Of a stretch of 64,000 bases of DNA, positions 17,121 through 26,286 are shown in pieces. The notes below the pieces were generated by a model. That model saw only the letters and a program-made list of their open reading frames with translations, was not told the origin of the DNA and did not search any database. The stretch's first letter is position 1, and each line of letters starts with the position of its first letter. This stretch comes from Bacteroidia bacterium. GTDB taxonomy: Bacteria; Bacteroidota; Bacteroidia; Bacteroidales; F082. The position numbers and the translations under genes are program-made. The DNA lies in assembly GCA_021287165.1 (NCBI GenBank), contig JAJTAY010000010.1, positions 124,001 to 188,000 of the forward strand. Reading direction: 5' to 3'.

Positions 17121-17885
17121 TTATTTTTTCTTTCCGTTTTTTTTCAGCTCGTTGACGATGAATTCTTCGATGGCCATAGTCATCGAAGGGCTATTTTTGG
17201 TGGGAGCGGGGATATGAAGCTGAAAACCGGCTTCCGTAACGGCCTCGCAGGTGCTTTGTCCGAAAGCCCCAAAGAGCAGGTCGCCTTGCTTGAATTTGGG
17301 ATAATTCTGCTGTAATGATTTGATGCCGGCAGGACTGAAAAATACTACCAGGTCGTAATCTTCAAGCTTGATTCCGTTGAGGTCGGCGGCTACGGTGCGG
17401 TACATGATGGCTTTCTGGAAATTGATGGCGTTTTCCTCAAGCAAATCAACCATGGTATCCTTATGAATATCCGAGCAGGGCAGAAGGAACTTTTCCTCTT
17501 TGTGCTTGCGCACCACATCCATCAGGTCCTGGAAGCTCTGTTTGCCGTAGAAGATTTTTCGCTTGCGAAACTGAACGTATTTCTGGAGGTAGAATGCTGT
17601 GGAATCGGAGATGCAGAAATACTTCATGGTTTCGGGCACTTCGAAGCGCATCTCTTTTGCAATGCGGAAATAGTGGTCAACGGCATTGCGGCTGGTGAGA
17701 ATTACGGCGGTGTAATCACCCAGATTCATCCTTTCCTGACGCAGCTCCCTTGCAGGTACGTCTTCAATCTTGATGAACTTGAAGAAATCAATCTGCAGGC
17801 TGTATTTTTTCGCAAGTTCGCCATAGGGCGACTTCTCAAAATCTGCAGGTTTGGGTTGTGATACCAGTACCTTTTTGATCTTCAT
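17121..17885 (-). CDS. hemD: Uroporphyrinogen-III synthase
   Basis: The 254-residue protein fits the HemD fold, which cyclises and inverts ring D of hydroxymethylbilane in haem synthesis. Recognisable stretches are VLVSQPKP at the N-terminus, AVILTSRNAVDHYF (near 84), YFCISDSTAFYLQKY and DLVVFFSPAGIKSL. HemD is poorly conserved, so the call rests on this overall pattern plus its position next to DUF4271, a common pairing in Bacteroidota. The C-terminus is lysine-rich. Other hem genes are not in the window. Confidence 0.85.
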   Translation of the reverse strand: MKIKKVLVSQPKPADFEKSPYGELAKKYSLQIDFFKFIKIEDVPARELRQERMNLGDYTAVILTSRNAVDHYFRIAKEMRFEVPETMKYFCISDSTAFYLQKYVQFRKRKIFYGKQSFQDLMDVVRKHKEEKFLLPCSDIHKDTMVDLLEENAINFQKAIMYRTVAADLNGIKLEDYDLVVFFSPAGIKSLQQNYPKFKQGDLLFGAFGQSTCEAVTEAGFQLHIPAPTKNSPSMTMAIEEFIVNELKKNGKKK

Positions 17886-17947
17886 CGGCTAAACCTCTTC
17901 TTTTTGGTCACCTTTCTCCAGCTATTCCGGAAGAAATCATCTCGCGG

Positions 17948-18793
17948 TCAGGCAAACGACTGCCCTGAAACGATGATGCCTACAGCCTTGAACAACAGGA
18001 CAAGCGGAACGATTTCGAGGGTGCAAAGATACAAAAATAAATAGTGCAAGGGGATGTGCCTTTCGGTCAATCCTATTGCAAAGCTGCGAAGCAACCGGAG
18101 CGTGTGAAGCAGGGCGAGCAAAACAGCCGAAGTTAAAAGTGCTGCCGGGGAGGGATTGTAAATAATGGAAAGCAGCACTGGGAAAAGCAAAAGGCTGAAA
18201 ATGAAGCTGTACACAATTTGATTGGCCAGATAGCGGCGACCGCTCTCACGCAGCTGAAACAGCCATGCCAGAAACAGGATTGTGGCATACTTCCCGTAAA
18301 CAACGAATGTAGTAATGCCGGATAAAATGAGTAAATCGAGGAGCCAGCTGTTGGTGAAAGACAGTGGAGAGCCCAGTACTGCAGCCCCGGTGTATAAAAA
18401 AATCGCAAAACCAATGGTATGCATCAGGCTAAAGACCAGCGAAAGCACATTCATCGGACTCCACTCGCGCATGAGCTGATAAAGCCCCTTGCTGCTTAGT
18501 GTCGCTCTGAAAAATTGTGTAAACCTGCGCGGATAGGTAAGCCGGAAAAACACCATGATAGCAAAGGAAAACAACACCACATTACCGAGCCATTGTGCAT
18601 ATTCCGGCTGGTTATCCCGGCTTTTCGGCTTTATGTCGATTACGGCGTTTTGCCCGGCATGCAAAAGTTTGCCTTTTTCCATCCGATGCATCACCGGATA
18701 TAGCTCAAATGAGCCATCGGGGCCGTGAAGCATTAAATTGCCGGTGGATCTATCGGTAACCATCTGTTTATCAGAAACTGTATTGCCTGCCAT
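17948..18793 (-). CDS. DUF4271-family membrane protein
   Basis: The 281-residue protein has a soluble N-terminal third of about 65 residues followed by six or seven hydrophobic segments, including the family-typical SLVFSLMHTIGFAIFLYTG. DUF4271 proteins are restricted to Bacteroidota and are regularly encoded with hemD, as here (62 nt upstream). Function is unknown. A minus-strand -7 box lies 23 nt before the start, so this gene probably leads the DUF4271-hemD transcript. Confidence 0.82.
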   Translation of the reverse strand: MAGNTVSDKQMVTDRSTGNLMLHGPDGSFELYPVMHRMEKGKLLHAGQNAVIDIKPKSRDNQPEYAQWLGNVVLFSFAIMVFFRLTYPRRFTQFFRATLSSKGLYQLMREWSPMNVLSLVFSLMHTIGFAIFLYTGAAVLGSPLSFTNSWLLDLLILSGITTFVVYGKYATILFLAWLFQLRESGRRYLANQIVYSFIFSLLLFPVLLSIIYNPSPAALLTSAVLLALLHTLRLLRSFAIGLTERHIPLHYLFLYLCTLEIVPLVLLFKAVGIIVSGQSFA

Positions 18794-18816
18794 AGGCTGA
18801 TACCGGATTTAGCCGG

Positions 18817-18824
18817 CAAAAATA
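18817..18824 (-). promoter_or_regulatory. -7 box of the DUF4271-hemD transcript
   Basis: Minus strand TATTTTTG, ending 23 nt before the DUF4271 start. No clear -33. Confidence 0.5.
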
Positions 18825-18946
18825 GTAATTTATATTGATTTTAGATAAGTAGAAAAATATTTAACTATCACAAAATCAGATTTTTAAATTTTATTCCAAC
18901 TTGTTAATTTATTAACATTAACACGGCCCGATTGGACGAAATACGG

Positions 18947-18954
18947 TAATTTTG
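18947..18954 (+). promoter_or_regulatory. -7 box of the pta operon
   Basis: TAATTTTG, 51 nt before the pta ATG, giving a leader of about 45 nt. The region upstream is strongly A/T-rich; no -33 TTG at 19-21 nt. Confidence 0.6.
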
Positions 18955-19005
18955 CACCGCCAAAACAGCACTTATTTACGTTTTTAACTCATTTACTTTA
19001 AACAG

Positions 19006-20031
19006 ATGGATTTTATTGAACACATTCGGCGGCGGGCAAAAGTCGCAAAGCGGACTATCGTTTTGCCCGAAGGCACCGAAGAGCGCACGCTGATGGCTGC
19101 CGACATCATTCTGGGAGAGGAAATTGCCGAACTGATTCTCATTGGTTCGCCGGCCGTAATTGAGAAAGTGTCAGCCGAAAAGGGATTGCACAACATCGGT
19201 AAAGCAACAATTATCGACCCGCAATGCCATGGCGAGAAAGCCTATTATGCCGATTTGCTTTTTGAGCTGCGAAAATCGAAGGGACTTTCTTACGATGCGG
19301 CCCTGGAACTGGTTCAGAACCCGCTCTATCTGGGTGTTTTGCTGATCAAGGACGGAAGGGCGCACGGAGAGGTGGCAGGAGCGGCCAATACTACCGGCGA
19401 CGTGCTTCGGCCCGCTTTTCAGATCATTAAAACACAGCCTGGCATTAGTGCAGTTTCCGGGGCATTTATCATGCTCCTTCCAGATAGCAATTATGGCGAA
19501 AATGGCATGATGGTTTTTGCCGATTGTGCCGTTAATCCAGATCCCACCGCAGCCGAACTTGCCGAAATTGCCCTGCTCTCGGCCGAGACTGCCCACACCA
19601 TTGCTGGTATTGAGCCACGTGTGGCTATGCTGAGTTTCAGCACGAAAGGCAGTGCGAAGCATGAAAAGGTAAACAAGGTGGTAGAGGCGACCAATATTGC
19701 CCGGTTGCGTAACCCTTCGCTGGCCATCGATGGTGAACTTCAGGCCGATGCAGCCATTGTTGAGGCCGTTGGACGCTCAAAAGCGCCGGGTTCACCCATT
19801 GCCGGAAGAGCCAACGTGCTGGTCTTTCCTTCGCTCGAAACAGGCAACATTGCATACAAATTGGTTCAGCGACTTGCAGGCGCCGAAGCTATAGGGCCTG
19901 TTTTACAGGGACTTGCAGCGCCAATCAATGACCTATCGAGAGGTTGTTCGGTTGAGGACATTGTAAATCTTGTTGCCATAACGGCCAATCAGGCCAACAA
20001 ACAAACGCAAACAACAACATCATTAATATGA
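19006..20031 (+). CDS. pta: Phosphate acetyltransferase
   Basis: The 341-residue enzyme interconverts acetyl-CoA and acetyl phosphate. It is a stand-alone PTA domain of the short type, without the regulatory N-terminal domains of the 700-residue E. coli enzyme. Signatures are [14 protein letters not shown] at the N-terminus, [26 protein letters not shown] and [12 protein letters not shown] phosphate butyryltransferase reading is less likely given the full-length acetate kinase two genes downstream. Its stop overlaps the next start (ATGA), so the dehydrogenase is translationally coupled to it. Confidence 0.92.
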   Translation: MDFIEHIRRRAKVAKRTIVLPEGTEERTLMAADIILGEEIAELILIGSPAVIEKVSAEKGLHNIGKATIIDPQCHGEKAYYADLLFELRKSKGLSYDAALELVQNPLYLGVLLIKDGRAHGEVAGAANTTGDVLRPAFQIIKTQPGISAVSGAFIMLLPDSNYGENGMMVFADCAVNPDPTAAELAEIALLSAETAHTIAGIEPRVAMLSFSTKGSAKHEKVNKVVEATNIARLRNPSLAIDGELQADAAIVEAVGRSKAPGSPIAGRANVLVFPSLETGNIAYKLVQRLAGAEAIGPVLQGLAAPINDLSRGCSVEDIVNLVAITANQANKQTQTTTSLI

Positions 20032-20990
20032 GTGAATCATTAGCCGATTTCAGTTTGGGCAAGCGACCCCAGCCCAAAGGCAGCATCCAGAAGATTGGGG
20101 TGGTAGGGGCCGGCACGGTCGGACAGGAAATTATCCGCACAGTAAGCGAATATGGGCTTGACGCCATATTTCTTGATGTGAGCGAAGAAAAAGTCAAGGA
20201 GGCTTTGCACAATATTGGCCTGCAGCTTGATGAAATCATCAATCATTGGGGCCTTACGCCCGGCGAAAAGCGGGCTATTCTCAGCCGTATCTCCGGTACA
20301 ACAGATTACAAAGATCTGGCCGATTGCGATATTGTAATTGAAGCCATCAGCTCGAAAAAGAAAGGTACAAGTCTCGAGGTTCGTCGCGAAATATTCAGAA
20401 ATGTTGAAGCAGTAGTGCGGCCCGATGCCATCATTGCCAGCAATATAGCCACCCTGATGATCAGCGACCTGAGCAGTGTGCTCAAACATCCCGAAAGGGC
20501 AATCGGGATGCACTTTATCCTTCCCATCAGCAAAACCAATGTCATCGAAGTAGTCAGGGCTACCAACACCAGCGACGAAGCCTATGCCGTTGCCGAGCGT
20601 TTTGCCCGTATGATCAATAAGATGGTGATTCGCCTCAACGAATCGCCCGGCAACATCGTAACCCGTATGTTGGTGGTTACCATCAACGAAGCCTGCGAGA
20701 TACTCATGGAAGGCATTGCTTCGGTAACGGACATCGACGTTGCCATGCGCGAATCGACCGGTTATCTGCTCGGACCATTCGAAATGGCCGACCGCATTGG
20801 GCTTGACAAGGTGTTGCGCTACATGGAAAACCTTTATCAGGAATACGGCGACAAGAAGTACAAACCCTCACCGATTATTAAACGATTAGTGCGTGCCGGA
20901 TATCACGGACGCCTCAGCGGAAGAGGGTTCTACAGCTACAAATCGGGTAAGCCGGTCGATCACACAGTTACTTGTGCCGTAATTAAATAG
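20028..20990 (+). CDS. Divergent 3-hydroxyacyl-CoA dehydrogenase-family protein
   Basis: The 320-residue protein has the two-domain architecture of 3-hydroxyacyl-CoA dehydrogenases: a Rossmann domain with [13 protein letters not shown] (26-34) and a helical C-terminal domain ([18 protein letters not shown]). The usual GxGxMG has Val for Met. The catalytic His162 (MHF) and Glu174 are kept, but the serine motif SNTSSL is SNIATL (138-143), and the position of the conserved Asn in PGFIVNR is Thr212 (PGNIVTR). It is sandwiched in the pta-ackA operon (4 nt overlap, 24 nt gap), which ties it to acyl-CoA fermentation, but the substrate may differ from 3-hydroxybutyryl-CoA. Confidence 0.8.
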   Translation: MSESLADFSLGKRPQPKGSIQKIGVVGAGTVGQEIIRTVSEYGLDAIFLDVSEEKVKEALHNIGLQLDEIINHWGLTPGEKRAILSRISGTTDYKDLADCDIVIEAISSKKKGTSLEVRREIFRNVEAVVRPDAIIASNIATLMISDLSSVLKHPERAIGMHFILPISKTNVIEVVRATNTSDEAYAVAERFARMINKMVIRLNESPGNIVTRMLVVTINEACEILMEGIASVTDIDVAMRESTGYLLGPFEMADRIGLDKVLRYMENLYQEYGDKKYKPSPIIKRLVRAGYHGRLSGRGFYSYKSGKPVDHTVTCAVIK

Positions 20991-21014
20991 TGCAAAAATT
21001 AAATTCTCGTTGAA

Positions 21015-22232
21015 ATGAAGATCATTGTCCTCAATTGTGGGAGTTCATCCATAAAATACCAGCTGTTCGACATGCCTGCCCGCACAGTACTTGCCAAAGG
21101 CATTGTTGACAAAATCGGGCTCAAAGGTGCAGCCATCAAGCACAAGCGCAACGACGGCGTTGAAGCAAAACTGGAAGGCGACATACTCGACCATCAGTCG
21201 GGTATCGAATATCTCCTGGGAGTGCTCATTAGCAAAAAGTACGGCTCAATCGAAAGCCTTGACGAGATTTCGGCTGTTGGGCACCGCGTAGTGCATGCCG
21301 GCGAGAAGTTTTCGGGTAGCGTGCTGATTACCGACGAAGTCATAGAAGCCCTTGAAGAGTGCGTCGATCTTGCACCGCTGCACAATCCACCAAATCTAAA
21401 GGGTATTTATGCAATGAAAGAGTTGCTGCCCGAGGTGCTTCAGGTGGGTGTTTTTGATACAGCATTCCATCAGACCATGCCGCCCAAAGCCTATCTCTAC
21501 GGCTTGCCCTACGCGCTTTACGAAAAATACAAGATTCGTCGCTACGGTTTCCATGGCACCAGTCACAAGTATGTGTCACAAAGGGCATGCGAATTTTTGG
21601 GTGTCGATATTCACAATCAGCGCATTATCACCTGCCACCTTGGCAACGGAGCTTCACTGGCTGCTATCGACAGAGGCCGCTCGGTGGATACGAGCATGGG
21701 CATGACCCCGCTGGAAGGCCTCGTTATGGGCACCCGGTGCGGCGATCTTGATGTGGGAGCGCTGCTTTACATAGCCGATAAGGAAGAAACAAGCATCCAG
21801 TACACAAGCACCCTTGTCAACAAATTCTCCGGAATGCTCGGTATTTCGGGCATTTCGTCGGATATGCGCGACATTGAAATTGCTGCAGAACAAGGCAACG
21901 AACGCGCGCGCCTTGCTATGGAAATCTACCAGTACCGGGTTAGAAAGTACATTGGTGCCTATGCGGCAGCTATGGGTGGCGTCGATATGATTGTTTTCAC
22001 AGGCGGCATTGGAGAAAATGACACCGTTACCCGAACCAAATCGCTCGAAGGCCTTGAGTATATGGGCGTGCTCGTTGATACCGAAAAATCGCTTTCAATT
22101 CGGGGAAAGGAAGTAGAAATAAGCAAGCCTGAATCGAGGGTAAAGGTGCTTGTTATCCCTACTGACGAGGAGTTCATGATCGCCAAAGACACTTACGAGA
22201 TTTATTCGAAAGTGGGCATGGAGGTCAAATAG
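21015..22232 (+). CDS. ackA: Acetate kinase
   Basis: The 405-residue kinase makes ATP from acetyl phosphate. The N-terminal phosphate loop (VLNCGSSSIKYQLF), the signature GHRVVHAGEKFSGS, the catalytic region APLHNPPN, YGFHGTSHKYVS and the ATP-binding FTGGIGEND are all present. The length fits acetate kinase (about 400) and not butyrate kinase (about 355). It closes the three-gene operon and is followed by a terminator. Confidence 0.96.
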   Translation: MKIIVLNCGSSSIKYQLFDMPARTVLAKGIVDKIGLKGAAIKHKRNDGVEAKLEGDILDHQSGIEYLLGVLISKKYGSIESLDEISAVGHRVVHAGEKFSGSVLITDEVIEALEECVDLAPLHNPPNLKGIYAMKELLPEVLQVGVFDTAFHQTMPPKAYLYGLPYALYEKYKIRRYGFHGTSHKYVSQRACEFLGVDIHNQRIITCHLGNGASLAAIDRGRSVDTSMGMTPLEGLVMGTRCGDLDVGALLYIADKEETSIQYTSTLVNKFSGMLGISGISSDMRDIEIAAEQGNERARLAMEIYQYRVRKYIGAYAAAMGGVDMIVFTGGIGENDTVTRTKSLEGLEYMGVLVDTEKSLSIRGKEVEISKPESRVKVLVIPTDEEFMIAKDTYEIYSKVGMEVK

Positions 22233-22263
22233 CCTTAAAGGTCCGACATACATACCTTATTTT

Positions 22264-22287
22264 GCCGGATCTTATCCGGCATTTTTT
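22264..22287 (+). terminator. Intrinsic terminator of the pta-ackA operon
   Basis: GCCGGAT (22264-22270) and ATCCGGC (22274-22280) form a perfect stem around CTT, followed by ATTTTTT. Confidence 0.85.
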
Positions 22288-22313
22288 ATATTTCGATTTA
22301 ATATCACATTTCG

Positions 22314-22321
22314 TAATTTTG
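22314..22321 (+). promoter_or_regulatory. -7 box of the CDF transporter gene, very close to the start
   Basis: TAATTTTG ends only 8 nt before the ATG at 22330, so the transcript should have almost no leader. Confidence 0.6.
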
Positions 22322-22329
22322 ATTTACGT

Positions 22330-23229
22330 ATGGAAAAGCACAATCGCAGCGATGTAGCCACGCGCATCACGGTGGCCGGAATGCTGGTGAATATTTTGCT
22401 CACCGCCGGAAAAATTGCCGCCGGCATCCTAGGTCGTAGTGCTGCCATGCTGGCTGACGGATTTCACAGCCTGTCGGATATTCTCACCGATGTGGTAGTG
22501 CTTGCGTTTGTGCGTATTTCGGGTAAGGATAGCGACGACGGGCACCATTACGGGCATGGTAAGTACGAGACCTTTGCCACCATGCTTATCAGTTTTGCCC
22601 TCATGGTGGTAGGAGTGGCAATCTTTTGGGAGTCGCTCGTTAAAGTGTACGCGGCCATCAGCGGTGCGGTGCTCGATAAGCCCGGAACAATTGCATTGTG
22701 GGCCGCGTTGGTGAGTATCATGGTAAAAGAATGGCTATTTCGCTGGACAAAGAACGTAGGCAAGCGAATTGACAGTCAGGCTGTAGTTGCCAATGCATGG
22801 CATCACCGGTCTGATGCACTCTCCTCGATTGGTACTGCCCTCGGAATCGGCGGAGCAATTTTTCTCGGCGAAGGCTGGCGTGTGCTCGACCCTTTGGCAG
22901 GAATGGTGGTGAGTGTTTTCATCGTTAAAGTTGCATGGGACCTGGGCATGCCCAGCATCCGGGAGCTGCTCGAAGCCTCACTGCCCGATCATATAAATGA
23001 TGAAATTGCTTCGCTAATCAGCAATCAGCACGGGGTAAAAGCGTTTCACAGGCTCAAGACGAGAAAAATAGGCAGCATATTGGCTATTGAGGTGCATGTG
23101 AAGGTTGATAAAGGGCTCTCGGTTGAGGCGTCACACGAAATTGCCACGGCCGTTGAGCTGGTTTTGCGCAGGCGCTTTGGCAACCAAACCCATGTTGGGG
23201 TGCACATAGAGCCTTATTACGGCAAGTAG
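22330..23229 (+). CDS. Cation diffusion facilitator (CDF) metal exporter
   Basis: The 299-residue protein has six membrane helices and the CDF metal site: HSLSD in the second helix region and HHRSD in the fifth, each an HxxxD pair. A histidine-rich loop (HHYGHGKYET) follows helix II, and a cytoplasmic ferredoxin-like domain follows from about residue 215. This matches FieF/ZitB-type Zn(II)/Fe(II)-proton antiporters. The start is fixed by the conserved helix I region, which begins within 15 residues of this ATG. No metal regulator is adjacent. Confidence 0.9.
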   Translation: MEKHNRSDVATRITVAGMLVNILLTAGKIAAGILGRSAAMLADGFHSLSDILTDVVVLAFVRISGKDSDDGHHYGHGKYETFATMLISFALMVVGVAIFWESLVKVYAAISGAVLDKPGTIALWAALVSIMVKEWLFRWTKNVGKRIDSQAVVANAWHHRSDALSSIGTALGIGGAIFLGEGWRVLDPLAGMVVSVFIVKVAWDLGMPSIRELLEASLPDHINDEIASLISNQHGVKAFHRLKTRKIGSILAIEVHVKVDKGLSVEASHEIATAVELVLRRRFGNQTHVGVHIEPYYGK

Positions 23230-23277
23230 GCATACAAGCACAGCCTGCCCTGATTCGATGCTTTGCCAAAATTGATT

Positions 23278-23285
23278 TACTTTTG
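23278..23285 (+). promoter_or_regulatory. -7 box of fabG
   Basis: TACTTTTG, ending 22 nt before the fabG ATG at 23308. It lies inside the 5' extension of the open frame, supporting the shorter start. Confidence 0.55.
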
Positions 23286-23307
23286 GCGACAAATCAAAAC
23301 AACAGGT

Positions 23308-24054
23308 ATGAAACTACTCGAAGGAAAGGTTGCCCTCATCACCGGAGGATCGAGGGGCATCGGTAAGGCAATAGCCATGCGTTTTGCCGAACAGGGCGCA
23401 TCGGTAGCTTTTTCGGATCTGAACCGTGACGAGCTGATGGAAAACACTGAAAAGGAACTTCAGGCACTCGGCGTACAGGCCAAAGGCTATGCCTCAAATG
23501 CTGCCTCACTGACCGATAGCGAAAAGCTCGCTGAACAAATTTTGGCGGATTTCGGCCGAATCGACATCCTTGTCAACAATGCAGGGATTACCCGCGACAA
23601 CCTGCTCTTGCGAATGAGCGAGCAGGATTGGGACCTTGTTATGGCCGTCAACCTTAAGTCGGTCTTCAACCTGACAAAAGCCGTTCAACGGGCAATGATC
23701 AAGCAAAAAGGCGGATCGATAATCAATATGAGTTCGGTTGTAGGCGTGAACGGCAATGCCGGACAGTCGAACTACAGCGCTTCTAAAGCCGGAATGATCG
23801 GTTTCACTAAATCTATTGCTCAGGAGCTGGGCAGCAGGGGAGTGCGCTGCAATGCCATAGCGCCGGGCTTTATTGAAACCGAGATGACGCATAAACTGCC
23901 CGACGATGTGCGCCAGCAATGGATAAGCACCATTCCACTTCGTCGTAGCGGCAAACCCGAGGATGTAGCAGATGTAGCCGTTTTTCTCGCATCCGACCTC
24001 TCAGCATATGTTACTGGTCAGGTCATCAGCGTTTGCGGGGGCATGAGCATGTAA
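23308..24054 (+). CDS. fabG: 3-oxoacyl-ACP reductase
   Basis: This 248-residue short-chain dehydrogenase reduces 3-oxoacyl-ACP with NADPH in fatty-acid synthesis. The cofactor motif TGGSRGIGKA (near residue 12), NNAG, the catalytic Ser in NMSSVVG, YSASK and the C-terminal ISVCGGMSM are all canonical FabG. The frame opens at 23263, but MKLLEGKVALITG at 23308 is the standard N-terminus and a -7 box lies between. Other short-chain dehydrogenase roles cannot be wholly excluded. The following VWA membrane protein gene is 41 nt downstream. Confidence 0.9.
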   Translation: MKLLEGKVALITGGSRGIGKAIAMRFAEQGASVAFSDLNRDELMENTEKELQALGVQAKGYASNAASLTDSEKLAEQILADFGRIDILVNNAGITRDNLLLRMSEQDWDLVMAVNLKSVFNLTKAVQRAMIKQKGGSIINMSSVVGVNGNAGQSNYSASKAGMIGFTKSIAQELGSRGVRCNAIAPGFIETEMTHKLPDDVRQQWISTIPLRRSGKPEDVADVAVFLASDLSAYVTGQVISVCGGMSM

Positions 24055-24095
24055 CCCATCGGCTCCTGACAAGGTTGCCCTAACTCATATTATTA

Positions 24096-26189
24096 ATGCT
24101 TCAGGATTTTCGCCTGCTTACCGAGCAATCGCTATGGTTCATTGTTCCTGCAGTGATTGCAGGGCTGGGCTATGCTTTTTTGCTCTATTACAGCAGCGCG
24201 AAAAAATCTTTTTCACCGCGGGCGAACCTGCTGCTTTTCATTTTTCGTTTTTTGGCAGTTACCCTCATATCAGGTCTTTTATTAGGCCCTTTCTTCAGGC
24301 AAAGCAAGCGCAGCATACAGCAGCCCGTTGTTGTTTTTTTGCATGACAACTCCGTATCGATAGCGGCTCGCGATAGCTTGGGATCTTTTGCAGAAGAACA
24401 CTGGAAACGAATAAATGCCCTGGCTACAGGCGTTTCCGACAGAATGCAGCTAAGCCATTTTATTTTTGGCAAGCAGCTTGTTCCGGATCGTCAGCCCGAT
24501 TTCACGGACGAGCGAACCGATATCTCCGAAGCACTCCGGCAGCTGCCCGGCCTTTTCTACCGACGTAATGTAGGCGCTGTTGTACTTATTACCGATGGAA
24601 TCTATAACAGCGGCGTCGACCCTTTGTTACCAGCGTCCGAGCTGCCGTTTCCGGTTTATACGATCGGGATGGGCGATACAACAAGCTATCCCGACCTTTC
24701 GATTACCGATGTCCGCTACAATAGGGTAGTTTGGGCAAACAGCGAGTTTCCTGTCGAAGTGAGCCTGCTTGCACGCGACGCAGAAGGATCGAAAATCGAT
24801 GTCAGCCTGTTGATGGATGGCAAGATTGTCGGGCAAAAAACTGTTGTGGCAGGCTCTGCTTCGGCCGAGGGAGTAGCAGTTTTTAATGTCAAAGATGCGA
24901 TGCCGGGTCAGCGTCGGTTAGTAGTTCAGCTATCTGGTCTTGATAATGAGCGTATTATTTCGAACAACAGGCGGGAGTTTTTTGTAGAAGTAATGGGTCA
25001 GAAGCAGCGTATTTTATTGCTGGCAGCAGCTCCTCATCCCGATCTTGGCGCTCTGCAATCGGCCGTTGCTGATTATTACGATTGCAAAGTTGAATACATC
25101 AATTCATGGACTGATGCGGGCAGCGCTCCCGACCTGCTCATTTTGCACGAATTACCCCTGGCGGGCAGCAACTTCGAAGCGATAAGCCGACTCATCCAGT
25201 CAAATCCCAGGATGCCCGTTTGGTTTATCGCCGGCGTCAGGACCGATGCCTTGGCTTTCAACCGTTTACAGGAGGTTTACCGAATGCGGCCCTTCAGCCA
25301 GTCAACAGTGGTGGATGCCTTCGCATTACCCGAACGAACCTTCGGACTATTCAAAACAGAAGAAACGTATTTGGATCGCATAGCCCGCATGCCCGCGCTC
25401 AACGCTCAGCTTTCCGACTGGGAAGTGTTGTCGCCGGCCATCCCTCTTCTCAGGCAACGTTTGCGCGGGGTGGAAACGGCATACCCGCTTTGGAGTTTTT
25501 ACGAAAGCTCCGGACGACGCATGGCTTTCCTGGCCGGCACAGGTCTGTGGCGATGGCGCCTTGCCGATCATCAGCGCAATGGCAACAGCGATGCGGTGAA
25601 TGATATCATTCGAAAGACAGTCAACTATCTTATTATCAGAGCCGACGACCGAAGACTCAGGCTTTTCACCGAAAACATCTTTTCCCGAAACGATGAGATT
25701 AGTTTCCGTGCTGAGCTTTACAACCAGAGTATGGAGCTTGTAAACGAGCCGGAACTGTTGATGACCATCTGGGGTGAAGAGGTGAAGTACGATTACGCTT
25801 TTTATCGTACCGATAACAACGACTACCGTTTAAATATCGGGCGATTGCCTCCGGGCGATTACCGATACAAGGCGGAGGCCGTTCTTGCAGCAGAACAGAT
25901 CAGTCGGGAAGGTCAGTTCTCCGTCTCGTCCGATTCGCCGGAACTCAGAAACCTTCAGGCTAATCACAGGCTGTTGCGCAGTATTGCAGCGCTTACGGGT
26001 GGAACTTTTTTGCCTGCCAATCAACTCGAAAACCTGGAAGGATTACTCAACAACGACAACCGCATTACCAGCACAGCCAGCTATAGCCTGCTGTTCAGCC
26101 CTGTTTTGGGTCAATTGTGGGCATTAATACTGCTTCTGTTTTTGCTTTCAGCTGAATGGCTGATACGGAAATACCTTGGCGCTTATTAA
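24096..26189 (+). CDS. Membrane-anchored VWA-like protein of unknown function
   Basis: The 697-residue protein has two N-terminal membrane helices (about 15-33 and 44-65), then a VWA-like domain with a metal-site pattern DNSVS near residue 85 and VVLITDGIYNSGVDP near 165. A long beta-rich middle follows, and a final helix (about 673-690) ends RKYLGAY. The layout resembles the BatA-related membrane proteins common in Bacteroidota, which present most of their mass in the periplasm. No catalytic motif is seen. It may share a transcript with fabG. Confidence 0.75.
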   Translation: MLQDFRLLTEQSLWFIVPAVIAGLGYAFLLYYSSAKKSFSPRANLLLFIFRFLAVTLISGLLLGPFFRQSKRSIQQPVVVFLHDNSVSIAARDSLGSFAEEHWKRINALATGVSDRMQLSHFIFGKQLVPDRQPDFTDERTDISEALRQLPGLFYRRNVGAVVLITDGIYNSGVDPLLPASELPFPVYTIGMGDTTSYPDLSITDVRYNRVVWANSEFPVEVSLLARDAEGSKIDVSLLMDGKIVGQKTVVAGSASAEGVAVFNVKDAMPGQRRLVVQLSGLDNERIISNNRREFFVEVMGQKQRILLLAAAPHPDLGALQSAVADYYDCKVEYINSWTDAGSAPDLLILHELPLAGSNFEAISRLIQSNPRMPVWFIAGVRTDALAFNRLQEVYRMRPFSQSTVVDAFALPERTFGLFKTEETYLDRIARMPALNAQLSDWEVLSPAIPLLRQRLRGVETAYPLWSFYESSGRRMAFLAGTGLWRWRLADHQRNGNSDAVNDIIRKTVNYLIIRADDRRLRLFTENIFSRNDEISFRAELYNQSMELVNEPELLMTIWGEEVKYDYAFYRTDNNDYRLNIGRLPPGDYRYKAEAVLAAEQISREGQFSVSSDSPELRNLQANHRLLRSIAALTGGTFLPANQLENLEGLLNNDNRITSTASYSLLFSPVLGQLWALILLLFLLSAEWLIRKYLGAY

Positions 26190-26286
26190 TGTTTTGGTAA
26201 TTAATCTGAAGTGATTCCTGCTCCAGAAAATTAGTTCCATCTATTTGAATGATAAATAGATGGTCAAATTTTGAAGTGTTAGGGGG

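Noticed and set aside
19006..22232. Reading the operon as phosphate butyryltransferase/butyrate kinase
   Set aside because: The kinase is 405 residues with acetate kinase motifs and the transferase has PTA motifs.
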